Notes: generated by a model not told the origin, from the letters alone. DNA of 13,051 nucleotides from Chitinophaga pinensis (GCA_945870115.1 CAMBRH010000071.1:1-13051), one strand, 5' to 3'. Counted from the first letter of the stretch, positions 1 through 8,172 are shown. Translations and numbers: made by a program.

Positions 1-1224
1 CGTGATACTGGAAATACTGTAATAGTTGTTGAGCATGACAAAGAAATGATTGAAGCTGCTGATTTTTTGGTTGATATCGGTCCAAAAGCTGGTTTACATG
101 GTGGAGAAATTTTAAATGCAGCTCCATTTTCTGAAATAAAAGTCAATAATTCTTTCACTACCAAATATTTAAATGGTGAAATGAGCATCGAAATTCCAAA
201 AAAACGAAGAAAGGGAAACGGAAATAAAATAAGTTTATTAGGTGCAAGTGGTCATAATCTGAAAAATGTAGATTTACACATCCCACTTGGTACTTTAACT
301 TGTATTACAGGAGTTTCTGGAAGTGGAAAATCAACCTTGATTCACCATACTTTGTATCCAATTTTAAATGCGCATATTTACAATGGCGTAAAAAAACCAA
401 TGCCTTACAAAGCGATTAAAGGTTTGGAATTTTTGGACAAAGTGATTGAAATAGATCAAAATCCAATTGGGAGAACACCACGCTCAAATCCGGCAACTTA
501 CACAAATGTTTTTACAGAAATAAGAACTTTGTTTGCATCCATTCCTGAAGCGCAAATTAGAGGTTACAAACCAGGAAGATTTTCGTTTAATGTAGCCGGT
601 GGCCGCTGTGAAACATGTGGTGGCGGAGGTTTAAAAGTCATTGAAATGAATTTTTTGCCAGATGTTTACGTGGAATGTGAATCCTGTCAAGGTAAAAGAT
701 ACAACCGTGAAACTTTGGAAGTTCGCTATAAAGGAAAATCAATCAATGATGTCTTGGAAATGACAATTGAAGATGCTGTTCCATTTTTTGAAAAAATTCC
801 GAAAATTAACCGAGTTTTAGAAACTTTGCTTTCAGTTGGACTGGGTTACATTAAGCTTGGTCAAGCTAGTACAACTTTATCGGGTGGGGAAGCACAACGA
901 ATTAAATTAGCAACTGAATTAGCTAAAAAAGGAACTGGAAGTACAATTTATATTTTGGATGAACCATCTACGGGATTGCATTTTGAGGATATACGAATGC
1001 TTTTGATTGTCTTAAACCGTTTGGTCGATGAAGGAAACACGGTTTTAGTTATTGAACACAATTTAGACATTGTAAAAGTGGCTGATTACATTGTGGATGT
1101 TGGATTGGAAGGAGGAAAAGGTGGAGGAGACATTTTATTCTCTGGAACTCCCGAAAAATTAATTGCTTTAGATTCAAATAAATCCCATACAGGGAAATAT
1201 TTGAAGTTGGAAATGGGGAAATAA
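1..1224 (+). CDS. uvrA: UvrA excinuclease ABC subunit A, C-terminal part (5' end outside window)
   Basis: UvrA is the damage-scanning ATPase of nucleotide excision repair; it forms a dimer, loads UvrB on DNA and acts in the cytoplasm. The reading frame is open from base 1, and the first codons read RDTGNTVIVVEHDKEM, the end of the first ABC domain, so the start lies upstream. About 407 of the roughly 940 residues usual for UvrA are present. The second ABC domain is complete: Walker A GVSGSGKST (near nt 310-336), a zinc module with CETC (from nt 607) and CESC (from nt 676), signature LSGGEAQRIKLA (near nt 880), Walker B IYILDEPSTGLH, then the His-loop region VIEHNLD. No frameshift or missing key residue is seen. 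A small change is VDVGLEGG where VDxGPEGG is usual. It is followed by 201 nt of AT-rich spacer with no clear terminator. Identification is very secure. Confidence 0.98.
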   Translation, partial: RDTGNTVIVVEHDKEMIEAADFLVDIGPKAGLHGGEILNAAPFSEIKVNNSFTTKYLNGEMSIEIPKKRRKGNGNKISLLGASGHNLKNVDLHIPLGTLTCITGVSGSGKSTLIHHTLYPILNAHIYNGVKKPMPYKAIKGLEFLDKVIEIDQNPIGRTPRSNPATYTNVFTEIRTLFASIPEAQIRGYKPGRFSFNVAGGRCETCGGGGLKVIEMNFLPDVYVECESCQGKRYNRETLEVRYKGKSINDVLEMTIEDAVPFFEKIPKINRVLETLLSVGLGYIKLGQASTTLSGGEAQRIKLATELAKKGTGSTIYILDEPSTGLHFEDIRMLLIVLNRLVDEGNTVLVIEHNLDIVKVADYIVDVGLEGGKGGGDILFSGTPEKLIALDSNKSHTGKYLKLEMGK

Positions 1225-1308
1225 TGAAAGTTTTTTACTTGCAAATAAGGTTCTTGTTTTCTCAAATATTTTGTTTTTTACCCAACTTTTAATTTATTTT
1301 ATTATTTT

Positions 1309-1330
1309 TACAATTGTACAATATTTGTAC
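1309..1330. repeat. Overlapping inverted repeats upstream of the LOG gene, possible operator
   Basis: Two perfect inverted repeats overlap in the uvrA-LOG spacer. One is the 10-nt palindrome TACAATTGTA (1309-1318). The other is GTACAA (1316-1321) and TTGTAC (1325-1330) around TAT. The site lies about 95 nt before the LOG start codon, a possible place for regulator binding. Short AT-rich palindromes arise easily by chance in this background, so function is only a suggestion. Confidence 0.25.
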
Positions 1331-1425
1331 TTACAACTTGCGAATAAAAACAACTGAATTGAACCTATTCAAAATGACACTTCACTTTTCGCAAATACAT
1401 TAATTTATTAACTAAATTCATATTT

Positions 1426-2109
1426 ATGAATGCAATAAGAAAAGATTGGACGGAAATCAAAACCAATGATAGTTGGGCGATTTTCAAAATTATGTCAGAA
1501 TTTGTGGAAGGGTACGAAAGAATGTCAAAAATTGGACCTTGTGTTTCTGTTTTTGGCTCGGCTAGAACGAAGCCAGACAACAAATACTATCAATTAGCCG
1601 CTGAAGTTGGTGAAAAGCTTGCAAAAGCAGGTTATGGTGTAATTACTGGTGGTGGACCAGGAATAATGGAAGCAGGAAATTTTGGTGCACAAAAAGGCGA
1701 AGGAAAATCTGTAGGTTTAAATATCGATTTACCATTTGAACAAAATCACAATCCTTACATTGATCCAGAACATAACTTAGAATTCGATTATTTCTTCGTT
1801 AGAAAAGTGATTTTTGTGAAATACTCTCAAGGATTTGTTGTCCTTCCTGGTGGTTTTGGTACTTTGGATGAAATGTTTGAAGCACTTACCTTAATTCAAA
1901 CTAAAAAGATCAATAAGAGACCTGTTGTTTTAATTGGCAAGTCTTATTGGACAGGATTATTCAAATGGGTAGAAGAAGTTATGCTTCACGAAGAACACAA
2001 TATTTCTGAATTAGATTTGAATTTATATGCAATTGTTGACACAGCAGATGAAGCGGTTAAATATGTGGAGGATTTCTACAGAAACCACGAGTTATCTCCG
2101 AATTTTTAA
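1426..2109 (+). CDS. LOG-family (TIGR00730-type) nucleoside 5'-monophosphate phosphoribohydrolase
   Basis: A 227-residue cytoplasmic Rossmann-fold protein of the LOG family, whose characterised members cleave the base from cytokinin riboside 5'-monophosphates or from ordinary nucleoside monophosphates such as AMP. Visible family signatures are SVFGSAR (residues 41-47), GGGPGIMEA (75-83), FFVRK (123-127, with the conserved Arg-Lys) and PGGFGTLDE (141-149), the hallmark PGGxGTxxE motif with the proposed catalytic Glu149. Length and order of motifs fit a complete bacterial enzyme. The ATG at 1426 is the first in the frame close to the conserved core and gives a normal N-terminus. A strong intrinsic terminator follows 23 nt after the stop. 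The real substrate cannot be read from sequence; in Bacteroidota nucleotide salvage is as likely as cytokinin production. Confidence 0.93.
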   Translation: MNAIRKDWTEIKTNDSWAIFKIMSEFVEGYERMSKIGPCVSVFGSARTKPDNKYYQLAAEVGEKLAKAGYGVITGGGPGIMEAGNFGAQKGEGKSVGLNIDLPFEQNHNPYIDPEHNLEFDYFFVRKVIFVKYSQGFVVLPGGFGTLDEMFEALTLIQTKKINKRPVVLIGKSYWTGLFKWVEEVMLHEEHNISELDLNLYAIVDTADEAVKYVEDFYRNHELSPNF

Positions 2110-2132
2110 GGTTTAAGTTTAGACAAATATAT

Positions 2133-2166
2133 AACTGCTAGTTTGAAAATGACTAGCAGTTTTTTT
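2133..2166 (+). terminator. Intrinsic terminator of the LOG gene
   Basis: A perfect 10-bp stem, AACTGCTAGT (2133-2142) with ACTAGCAGTT (2152-2161), encloses a 9-nt loop and runs into a T tract to 2166. It lies just downstream of the LOG stop codon at 2109, in the right orientation for that gene. Confidence 0.9.
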
Positions 2167-2222
2167 ATGCCTATTTTTTACTTATGCTTTTTAATTTTTG
2201 TGTAATTCTCATATCGTATTCA

Positions 2223-2244
2223 AAGAACTTAATCAAGAACTTAA
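2223..2244. repeat. Short tandem repeat of AAGAACTTAA
   Basis: The 10-mer AAGAACTTAA occurs at 2223-2232 and again at 2235-2244, a 12-nt period, between the two convergent terminators. No function is evident. The position between two terminators argues against a promoter role for either neighbour. Confidence 0.35.
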
Positions 2245-2285
2245 ATTGAAATTCAATAATAAACTATTTAGAAAAGTCCAAACAC

Positions 2286-2315
2286 AAAAAAAGCCGAATC
2301 TTTCAATTCGGCTTT
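2286..2315 (-). terminator. Intrinsic terminator of the PorE-like gene
   Basis: The perfect 10-bp stem AAAGCCGAAT (2290-2299) / ATTCGGCTTT (2306-2315) has a 6-nt loop. On the minus strand it is followed by a run of seven T (complement of the A run 2286-2292). It sits about 20 nt past the stop codon of the minus-strand OmpA-family gene. No T run follows on the plus strand, so it serves the minus-strand gene only. Confidence 0.9.
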
Positions 2316-2335
2316 GATATTTTATATAAAATAAA

Positions 2336-4510
2336 CTATTTTTTATTGTTTTTTGGTAAGTCTTTAAATTTGAAATAATCTTCAGCAACTGCTGGAGCTA
2401 AAGCTGGATCAAATTGTAAATCAAGTACAAAACCTTCGGTACGACGATTTAATTGATGAAGCATTTCATATTTAGCTCTATCCTTTTTCTTAAATCCATT
2501 GATATACGCTTCTTTTAAAACAATCGTCTTAACACCAGCAGTGTCAATTGGAGAATTAGAAACATAAGACCCGTTAGCTAATAAATAAACTGTTTTTGGA
2601 GAGTTTTCACCTTTTCCAACAGGAACTAAACGTTTAGCATCAATTCCTTTTGTTTCAACTAAATACTTGATACAAGCTTTTGCTCTGTTTTCAGATAAAA
2701 CTTGGTTGTAAACATTTCCTGAACGAGCATCTGTATGAGAACTCAACTCTAATTTCATAGAAGGGTATTTCATCAATAAATCATAAACAAAGTTTAATGA
2801 ATCTAGTGAATTTATTGTAGAATCAACAACGAAAGACCATTGGTTCAATGGGTAACGAACTTCTGGTAAACGAATTGGCTCTTCTTTAATCATTGGTAAT
2901 TCAATTACGAAATTTTGATCGTAATTTACACCAACTGTAGTGAATGATGCTTCTTTAACACTTTTGTATTTGTCTTTTTCTACTTTCACAGAGTAAGAGG
3001 CATTTTCGTTTACAAAACGAGTAGCATCTGGTTTTTTATCCCATAAGATTGAACCATCTTCTTTTGTAGTACCTTCCCAAGTTAATCCACCTTCTGCAGC
3101 AGTAACAGTAACTTTTGCTCCCGCAACTCTAGCTTTCTGGTTTAATTCATCAACAACATCAACTTTTAAAGTGTACATGTTTGGAGGTAATTCGTACATC
3201 CAAATATCTGGACGTAAGTTTTTACCCACGCTTCCAACTCTTTCTGATGTATAATATCCTTTTTTGTCGCTAACTTCAATTAATGCATAATCGTTAGAAA
3301 CAGAATTTAAAGGGAATCCTAAATTTTTTGGTTTCTCCCATTTATTTTTATCTTTTACTTTTGCAGCTTTAAAAACATCTAATCCACCCATACCTGGTAA
3401 ACCGTCAGTTGCAAAATACAAATCACCGTTTTTAGCAAAAGTTGGGAATAATTCATTTCCTTCAGTATTCAATTCAGCACCCATATTTATTGGAGCAGAC
3501 CATGAATCAGTTTTTTTAGTGTATTCAGTATAATATAAATCTCTTCCACCAAAACCACCTGGCATGTCAGATGCAAAAATTAAATATTTTCCATCTTCTG
3601 AAACACATGGATGACCAACTGAAATTGAATCATGCCCTTTCAAAGCTAATTTTGTAGGTTCTCCCCACTCTTTACCTTTCATTTCAGAAACCCAAATATC
3701 ACAACCTAAATTTAATTTACTTTCGTTTGGACAACGTGTAAAGAACATTGTTTTTCCTCTTCCGTCAAAACATACAGTACCTTCGTTGTCTTCAGTATTG
3801 ATTAATTCACCAGCAACTAATTTTGGTTGACCCCAGTTTCCTTTTTTATCAACGTCTGAAACCCATAAATCCATGTAGTTTTCGCAAGATCTTGGATCAA
3901 CTGTATTACTTACACCACCTTCTCTTGACGTACTGAAGTACATTTGAGATTCTTTTTTGTCTCCAAACATTGGAGCCATTTCAAAAACTTCTTTGTTTAA
4001 TGAAGTAACATTTGTTACAACGTGACGTGTTTTGTTGATTTTAAAGTCTTGGTGAATCTCACATGAGCGCAATCCAATCTCAGCTCTTTTATCTTCTGGA
4101 GCTAATTCTTTAAACTTATTATAGTTCTCGATTGCTTTTTTGTGCTCACCTAATGCTCTTAACATTTCAGCATTATAAAAATAAACTAAAGGATCTCTGT
4201 CCTGATACTTCAATAAAATAGCTTTTTCATACCATTCATGAGCATCTTTCATGTTTTCAGTTTGTCTATAACACTCTGCCGTTTTAAACGCCATATCAGC
4301 CTTAAGCTTTATTGCTGATTTTCCTTTTCTTTCTATTTTAGAAAATGCCTTTGCACAAATTTCTGCTCCAGCACAGTAATTTTCATTTCTGTACTCAATG
4401 TTTGCTAATTTCACTTGTTTAGGAACGTACATTACAATTTGAGCTTGTGTCAAAGAGGAAATTCCAATGATTACTAGTGTTAACAGTTGTTTAATGTTCA
4501 TAAATTTCAT
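2336..4510 (-). CDS. PorE-like T9SS-associated protein: TPR, beta-propeller (PD40), CRD-like and OmpA domains
   Basis: A 724-residue exported protein. Domains in order: signal peptide (about 1-23, cleavage TQA|Q), TPR-like helices (about 30-150), about five PD40/WD40-like blades (about 170-440, e.g. MYFSTSREGG, YLIFASDMPGG, LYFATDGLPGMGG), a carboxypeptidase-regulatory-like beta-sandwich (about 445-545), and an OmpA peptidoglycan-binding domain (about 555-700). In the OmpA domain the Asp of HTDAR (about 594) and the Arg of SENRAKA (about 609) have the 15-residue spacing of the diaminopimelate-binding pair. This order matches PorE (PG1058) of Porphyromonas gingivalis, a T9SS part thought to tie the machine to peptidoglycan. 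Many OmpA/PD40 paralogues exist in Bacteroidota, so orthology is inferred. The longest frame starts with TTG at 4522; the ATG at 4510 is preferred, and an ATG at 4501 would leave an equally good signal peptide. The gene stands alone with its own terminator. Confidence 0.85.
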   Translation of the reverse strand: MKFMNIKQLLTLVIIGISSLTQAQIVMYVPKQVKLANIEYRNENYCAGAEICAKAFSKIERKGKSAIKLKADMAFKTAECYRQTENMKDAHEWYEKAILLKYQDRDPLVYFYNAEMLRALGEHKKAIENYNKFKELAPEDKRAEIGLRSCEIHQDFKINKTRHVVTNVTSLNKEVFEMAPMFGDKKESQMYFSTSREGGVSNTVDPRSCENYMDLWVSDVDKKGNWGQPKLVAGELINTEDNEGTVCFDGRGKTMFFTRCPNESKLNLGCDIWVSEMKGKEWGEPTKLALKGHDSISVGHPCVSEDGKYLIFASDMPGGFGGRDLYYTEYTKKTDSWSAPINMGAELNTEGNELFPTFAKNGDLYFATDGLPGMGGLDVFKAAKVKDKNKWEKPKNLGFPLNSVSNDYALIEVSDKKGYYTSERVGSVGKNLRPDIWMYELPPNMYTLKVDVVDELNQKARVAGAKVTVTAAEGGLTWEGTTKEDGSILWDKKPDATRFVNENASYSVKVEKDKYKSVKEASFTTVGVNYDQNFVIELPMIKEEPIRLPEVRYPLNQWSFVVDSTINSLDSLNFVYDLLMKYPSMKLELSSHTDARSGNVYNQVLSENRAKACIKYLVETKGIDAKRLVPVGKGENSPKTVYLLANGSYVSNSPIDTAGVKTIVLKEAYINGFKKKDRAKYEMLHQLNRRTEGFVLDLQFDPALAPAVAEDYFKFKDLPKNNKK

Positions 4511-4713
4511 TTTTATAGTCAAAATTCAACAGCGAATTAAAGCATAATTTATTTCTAAACCAAAATTGTTGAATAAAAATTTCAATTAATTTTTTCGTTT
4601 TGTCCTACAAGAGCTTTTAATGTCTTTATTGTCAGATATTTATCTCTTAATTTAAAAACAATTTATTTTTTCATTAAGTTGAAAGTAATTTCACCTATTA
4701 AATTAAAGTTTTT

Positions 4714-6978
4714 TTAATAATTTATCATGATTTCATCCATAAATGTCCAAGGAATATTTCCTTCTCCAGGAAAATTTAAAGGAATAATCATTTTAGATAC
4801 TATTTTATACCTAATATAGGTAGCATTTTTATTTATTTGATATGAATTTTTATTTTTGGTAACATCAAATGAAAATTCGTCCCATTTTTTTTGATCTGTT
4901 GATGTTGAAATAATAATTTTTTCAGGTAAATGAATCCAAGAAGAAACATCTTCTAAAAAACTAAGGTAAACATTTTTAATTTCGGTTTCTTTTAAAAGAT
5001 TTACTTCAAAATTGATTTCTGTTGTGTCAAAGCCCAACCATTCTGAGGAATTCCAAGGTGTTTTACCTAAAATACCATCGACAAGACAAAGTTCTTTGTT
5101 GTTAGAATAACGCTCATTGGGTTGAGTTATATATTTTATTGGTAAACCTAACAATTGATGTAATTTATAGTTGAGATAAATTGGATTTAATTCAAGACCT
5201 AAATAAAATGGTACAACTAAAGCTGCAGTTTCTCCATTTGGAATTTTTTGTCTGTCCAAATTTACCTTAATTTCTTTGTGAAAAGATATTTTTGAATTGC
5301 TATCCTGTTGATTTATATTGTTTTCAATAAACTGATACTCTTTTAAATCGCTTTTAAATTGATATTGAATTCCTTTTTTAGTTTTAGAAATTGTCATTTC
5401 AGGATAAAAAACAGCTTTAGAATAATTGACATCTTTTTGTTTTAGAATAAATAAATGCTTTTTAATCAAAGTTTCTTGAAATTCTTTGTAGCTTGGTTTA
5501 CTAACACTCCATAAAACTTGAGATAAAGCCAAGGCTCGAGGGAAAGTCATGTATTCTAATTGTTTCATATTTGGAATATATTCTGTCCACAAATTTGCTT
5601 GAGCACCCAAAATTAATTTTGATTCTTGTAAAGATAAGTCTTCAGGAATTGGCTCAAAAGAATATATTTTTTCCAAGGATGTAAATCCACCAAAAGCAAT
5701 TGGTTCTCCTGAATTTTTACTTTGGTAATGATCAAAATAGCAGTGAGAACCTGGGCTCATAACGACTGCGTGGCCTTGTTTCACTGCCTCAATTCCTCCT
5801 TGAGTTCCGCGCCATGACATTACCGCTGCATTTGGTGAAAGTCCTCCTTCTAAAATTTCGTCCCAACCAATTAGTTTTCGTCCTTTTGAAGTTAAAAAAG
5901 CATCAATTTTTTTGATGAAATAACTTTGTAACTCGTGTTCATCATTTAAATTGTTTTCAAGAATTACTTTTTGACAGTTATTACATTTTTTCCAACGATC
6001 TTTTGGTGCTTCGTCGCCACCAACGTGAATAAACTTTGATGGAAATAATTCTAAAACTTCTGAAAGAATATCGATATTAAAATCAATTGTTTCTTTTTTT
6101 GAACAATATATATCATCAAAAACTCCCCAAAGTCCAGGTACATTTTGCTGAATTCCTGTGCACGAAAATTCTGGATAAGCAGCCAAAGCAGCTCGAGCAT
6201 GACCGGGCATTTCTATTTCTGGCACTATATTTACATATTTGCTTTCAGCATATTTTACAACTTCCTTGACTTGTTCTTGAGTGTAAAATCCACCATAAAT
6301 ATCCGTATTATATGTTCTTGGATTTGTGGTGTAATGTGCATTAACGGTACTATCTCTCCAAGCACCTATATCTGTAAGTTTTGGATATTTTTTAATTTCA
6401 ATTCTCCAGCCTTGATCGTCCGTTAAGTGCCAATGAAAAGTATTGAATTTATAAAAAGCCATTAAATCTATGTATTTTTTTACTTCATCCACAGTGAAAA
6501 AATGTCGGCTAACATCCAAATGTAATCCACGCCATTCAAATTTCGGGTAATCTGTAATTTTGCAATTTTGAACATACGTTTCAGTTCCTTTTTTTTCGAT
6601 TAATTGCAAAAAGGAGTTTATTGCATAAAAACAACTTGCATCTGAAGTGCAAGAAATTTGAATGCAATTGGATTTTACATCGATTTCGTAATAATCTTTG
6701 TGAATTGCAGATTCTATTTTCAGAAAAGAAAGGATTGGTTTGTCGGATTCAATTTCCAGTAAATCTGTATGAAACTGTTGAAGCATTTCCTTATCAAAAT
6801 ATTTTTTTAAATTTTCAGGAATTTGTGCAAAATTTGTCTCAACAAAAATCGAAAAAAGAAATTTACCTTTATACTGTGAATAAGAACTTGGTGCAGGAAT
6901 TATTGGACATTGAGCAATAATTTCTTTAGAAAAGACACAAATAAGTAGAATTAATAAAATTATTTTAGGATTTTTCAT
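4714..6978 (-). CDS. Family 20 glycoside hydrolase, secreted beta-N-acetylhexosaminidase
   Basis: Removes terminal beta-linked GlcNAc or GalNAc, for example from chitin oligomers, glycans or peptidoglycan fragments. The 754 residues hold a signal peptide (1-22, IIA|Q), an N-terminal GH20b-like domain (about 25-145) and the catalytic TIM barrel (about 147-490). The barrel has FHWHLTDDQGWRIEIKKYP (181-199) and HVGGDEAPK (318-326), whose Asp322-Glu323 are the catalytic pair for substrate-assisted hydrolysis. GWDE (371-374) and WRGT are also present. The C-terminal region (about 630-752: LVDGILG, WLGFDTTEINFEVNLL, STSTDQKKWDEF) resembles the discoidin-like domain usual in Bacteroidota GH20 enzymes. 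Cys24 is preceded by Gln, so a lipoprotein signal is unlikely, and there is no T9SS sorting domain; a periplasmic location is inferred. The ATG at 6978 lies inside the end of the kinase gene upstream (14-nt overlap), so the two are probably co-transcribed. Confidence 0.94.
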   Translation of the reverse strand: MKNPKIILLILLICVFSKEIIAQCPIIPAPSSYSQYKGKFLFSIFVETNFAQIPENLKKYFDKEMLQQFHTDLLEIESDKPILSFLKIESAIHKDYYEIDVKSNCIQISCTSDASCFYAINSFLQLIEKKGTETYVQNCKITDYPKFEWRGLHLDVSRHFFTVDEVKKYIDLMAFYKFNTFHWHLTDDQGWRIEIKKYPKLTDIGAWRDSTVNAHYTTNPRTYNTDIYGGFYTQEQVKEVVKYAESKYVNIVPEIEMPGHARAALAAYPEFSCTGIQQNVPGLWGVFDDIYCSKKETIDFNIDILSEVLELFPSKFIHVGGDEAPKDRWKKCNNCQKVILENNLNDEHELQSYFIKKIDAFLTSKGRKLIGWDEILEGGLSPNAAVMSWRGTQGGIEAVKQGHAVVMSPGSHCYFDHYQSKNSGEPIAFGGFTSLEKIYSFEPIPEDLSLQESKLILGAQANLWTEYIPNMKQLEYMTFPRALALSQVLWSVSKPSYKEFQETLIKKHLFILKQKDVNYSKAVFYPEMTISKTKKGIQYQFKSDLKEYQFIENNINQQDSNSKISFHKEIKVNLDRQKIPNGETAALVVPFYLGLELNPIYLNYKLHQLLGLPIKYITQPNERYSNNKELCLVDGILGKTPWNSSEWLGFDTTEINFEVNLLKETEIKNVYLSFLEDVSSWIHLPEKIIISTSTDQKKWDEFSFDVTKNKNSYQINKNATYIRYKIVSKMIIPLNFPGEGNIPWTFMDEIMINY

Positions 6979-7480
6979 TGTTTAAATATTCATTTATGTA
7001 GGATTCACAAAATTGAGTTCGATTAGTTAATGTTCCTTCTACAATTTTGTAGTCAATTTTATATTCATTTAAAACTTGAATAAAAAAGTCAAAGAGTTCG
7101 TCTCTATCATTCGGATTTTCTCTTAAATTATCTTCCATCCAAGGAAAATCTGGTTTGCACAAAAAATAGATATCAATTTGTTGTGTTAAAATATTGTCTT
7201 TGATAAAGTCACAACATTTGCGATATTTATATTCAGACCAAACTTGCATAGAAATTAAATCAGTATCAATTATTACAAGCTTATTTTCTTTTGAATTTAT
7301 AATAGAATTAAAGTGACCTTTTGCTATAAATTCTAGGTCTTCAAAAACATAATTGGTTTGAATTTGATCTAAATAAATACGAGAATATTCTGGTATTAAC
7401 TCAGCGACATATTTATGTGCTAAAATTTCTGATAAAGTTGTTTTACCTGATGATTCTGGACCAATAAAAGCTATTTTCAT
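6965..7480 (-). CDS. NadR-like ribosylnicotinamide kinase (stand-alone kinase domain)
   Basis: A 171-residue P-loop kinase resembling the C-terminal domain of NadR, which phosphorylates nicotinamide riboside to NMN in the cytoplasm and traps the imported vitamin. Visible motifs are Walker A GPESSGKTT (7-15), EYSRIYL (31-37), VIIDTDLISMQVW (69-81) and CKPDFPWMEDNLREN (108-122), the PDxPWxxDxxR pattern of NadR kinases. The DNA-binding and adenylyltransferase domains of full NadR are absent; length and start are complete for the kinase alone, so this is an architecture, not a truncation. The start codon overlaps the stop of pnuC in ATGA, which implies translational coupling, and the 3' end overlaps the hexosaminidase start by 14 nt. 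A related ATPase acting on another PnuC-family substrate, such as thiamine, cannot be excluded. Confidence 0.88.
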   Translation of the reverse strand: MKIAFIGPESSGKTTLSEILAHKYVAELIPEYSRIYLDQIQTNYVFEDLEFIAKGHFNSIINSKENKLVIIDTDLISMQVWSEYKYRKCCDFIKDNILTQQIDIYFLCKPDFPWMEDNLRENPNDRDELFDFFIQVLNEYKIDYKIVEGTLTNRTQFCESYINEYLNNEKS

Positions 7481-8082
7481 ACTTTTAATTTAGCATTTTT
7501 ATATTCTCGATTCCATAAGACAAAAGCGTAAATCGCTAATACAGTATACAATAGAAATAGAACTGAAGTAAGTAATAAATCTCTTTGCCAATAAATAAAA
7601 ATTGCTAAAAAGTCAATTATAGCAAAGTAAATCCAGTTTTCTAAAACCTTTTTTGTAGTTAAATATGTTGCAAAAATGCTGAAAAAGAAAATAAGAGCAT
7701 CTATGTAAGAAAATGCTTGATTGGTGTATTTATCGAAAATAAATCCAAAAATCAATGAAAGTAAAAATGTTATGCTAATTGAAATTAGATGGAAATTTAT
7801 GTTCTTGGTAACTATCTGCTGATTTTCATCTTTTTTAGTCCAATTAATCCAGCCCAAAACAGCCATGAAAATATAGAAAAGTTGCAAAATTGAATCGAAG
7901 TAAAAATTAACTGAATAAAAAATGTAGATGTAAATTCCAGAACTAAAAACGGCAAAAGTCCAGCACCAATTATTTTTTATTGTTGCCAGAATTAAATAAA
8001 GTAAACTAAAAACAAAAGCAATCCATTCTAAATAGCTTGTTTTTTGGATTTCTAAAAAAAGTTGATTTAGCTGTTCACTCAT
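7477..8082 (-). CDS. pnuC: PnuC-family nicotinamide riboside transporter
   Basis: A 201-residue inner-membrane protein with about seven hydrophobic segments and the Trp-rich patterns of PnuC: NNWCWTFAVFSSGIYIYIF (37-55), DSILQLFYIFMAVLGWINW (63-81), and a C-terminal ENWIYFAIIDFLAIFIYWQ (148-166) followed by a last segment ending FVLW. PnuC proteins are facilitators driven by phosphorylation of the cargo inside the cell, and the kinase coupled by an ATGA overlap is the expected partner. Thiamine-type PnuT relatives in this phylum usually sit with TPP riboswitches; none is visible here, which favours nicotinamide riboside. A longer frame starts at TTG 8100, but ATG 8082 is chosen: it lies about 30 nt downstream of a TAnnTTTG element, whereas the TTG would have almost no leader. 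Confidence 0.92.
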   Translation of the reverse strand: MSEQLNQLFLEIQKTSYLEWIAFVFSLLYLILATIKNNWCWTFAVFSSGIYIYIFYSVNFYFDSILQLFYIFMAVLGWINWTKKDENQQIVTKNINFHLISISITFLLSLIFGFIFDKYTNQAFSYIDALIFFFSIFATYLTTKKVLENWIYFAIIDFLAIFIYWQRDLLLTSVLFLLYTVLAIYAFVLWNREYKNAKLKV

Positions 8083-8114
8083 CGTTAAAATAATTCGCAA
8101 AAAAAATTACTTGT

Positions 8115-8122
8115 CAAAAGTA
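8115..8122 (-). promoter_or_regulatory. Candidate Bacteroidota -7 element for the pnuC operon
   Basis: On the minus strand this reads TACTTTTG, an exact match to TAnnTTTG, the -7 element of Bacteroidota promoters. It is about 33 nt upstream of the chosen pnuC ATG. No TTG is seen at the -33 spacing, so support is partial. Confidence 0.4.
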
Positions 8123-8172
8123 AGTATTTTTTCAGATTTTACCTTTATTAAAAAATTTCATGTTATTTTTAC

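Noticed and set aside
1225..1300. Possible uvrA terminator around CAAATATTTTG followed by T's (1263-1279)
   Set aside because: The stem is only a few A-T pairs and imperfect, too weak to call in this AT-rich spacer.
1365..1583. Minus-strand open frame of 72 codons over the start of the LOG gene
   Set aside because: It lies antisense to the clearly conserved LOG N-terminus, has no family features and reads as a shadow frame.
4680..4713. AT-only inverted repeat just after the GH20 stop codon
   Set aside because: The stem has almost no G-C pairs and no T run in the minus-strand direction, so it is not a convincing terminator.
6087..6920. Three plus-strand open frames (60-99 codons) inside the GH20 gene
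   Set aside because: All are antisense to conserved GH20 sequence, including the catalytic barrel; composition is that of reversed coding DNA and none has recognisable motifs.
6900..6978. Lipoprotein signal in the GH20 protein (Cys24)
   Set aside because: The residue before Cys is Gln, not Gly, Ala or Ser; cleavage between Ala22 and Gln23 by signal peptidase I fits better.
8083..8172. TPP riboswitch upstream of pnuC (to test for a thiamine-type PnuT)
   Set aside because: The spacer is under 100 nt, very AT-rich, and lacks the conserved CTGAGA-type element of the TPP aptamer.
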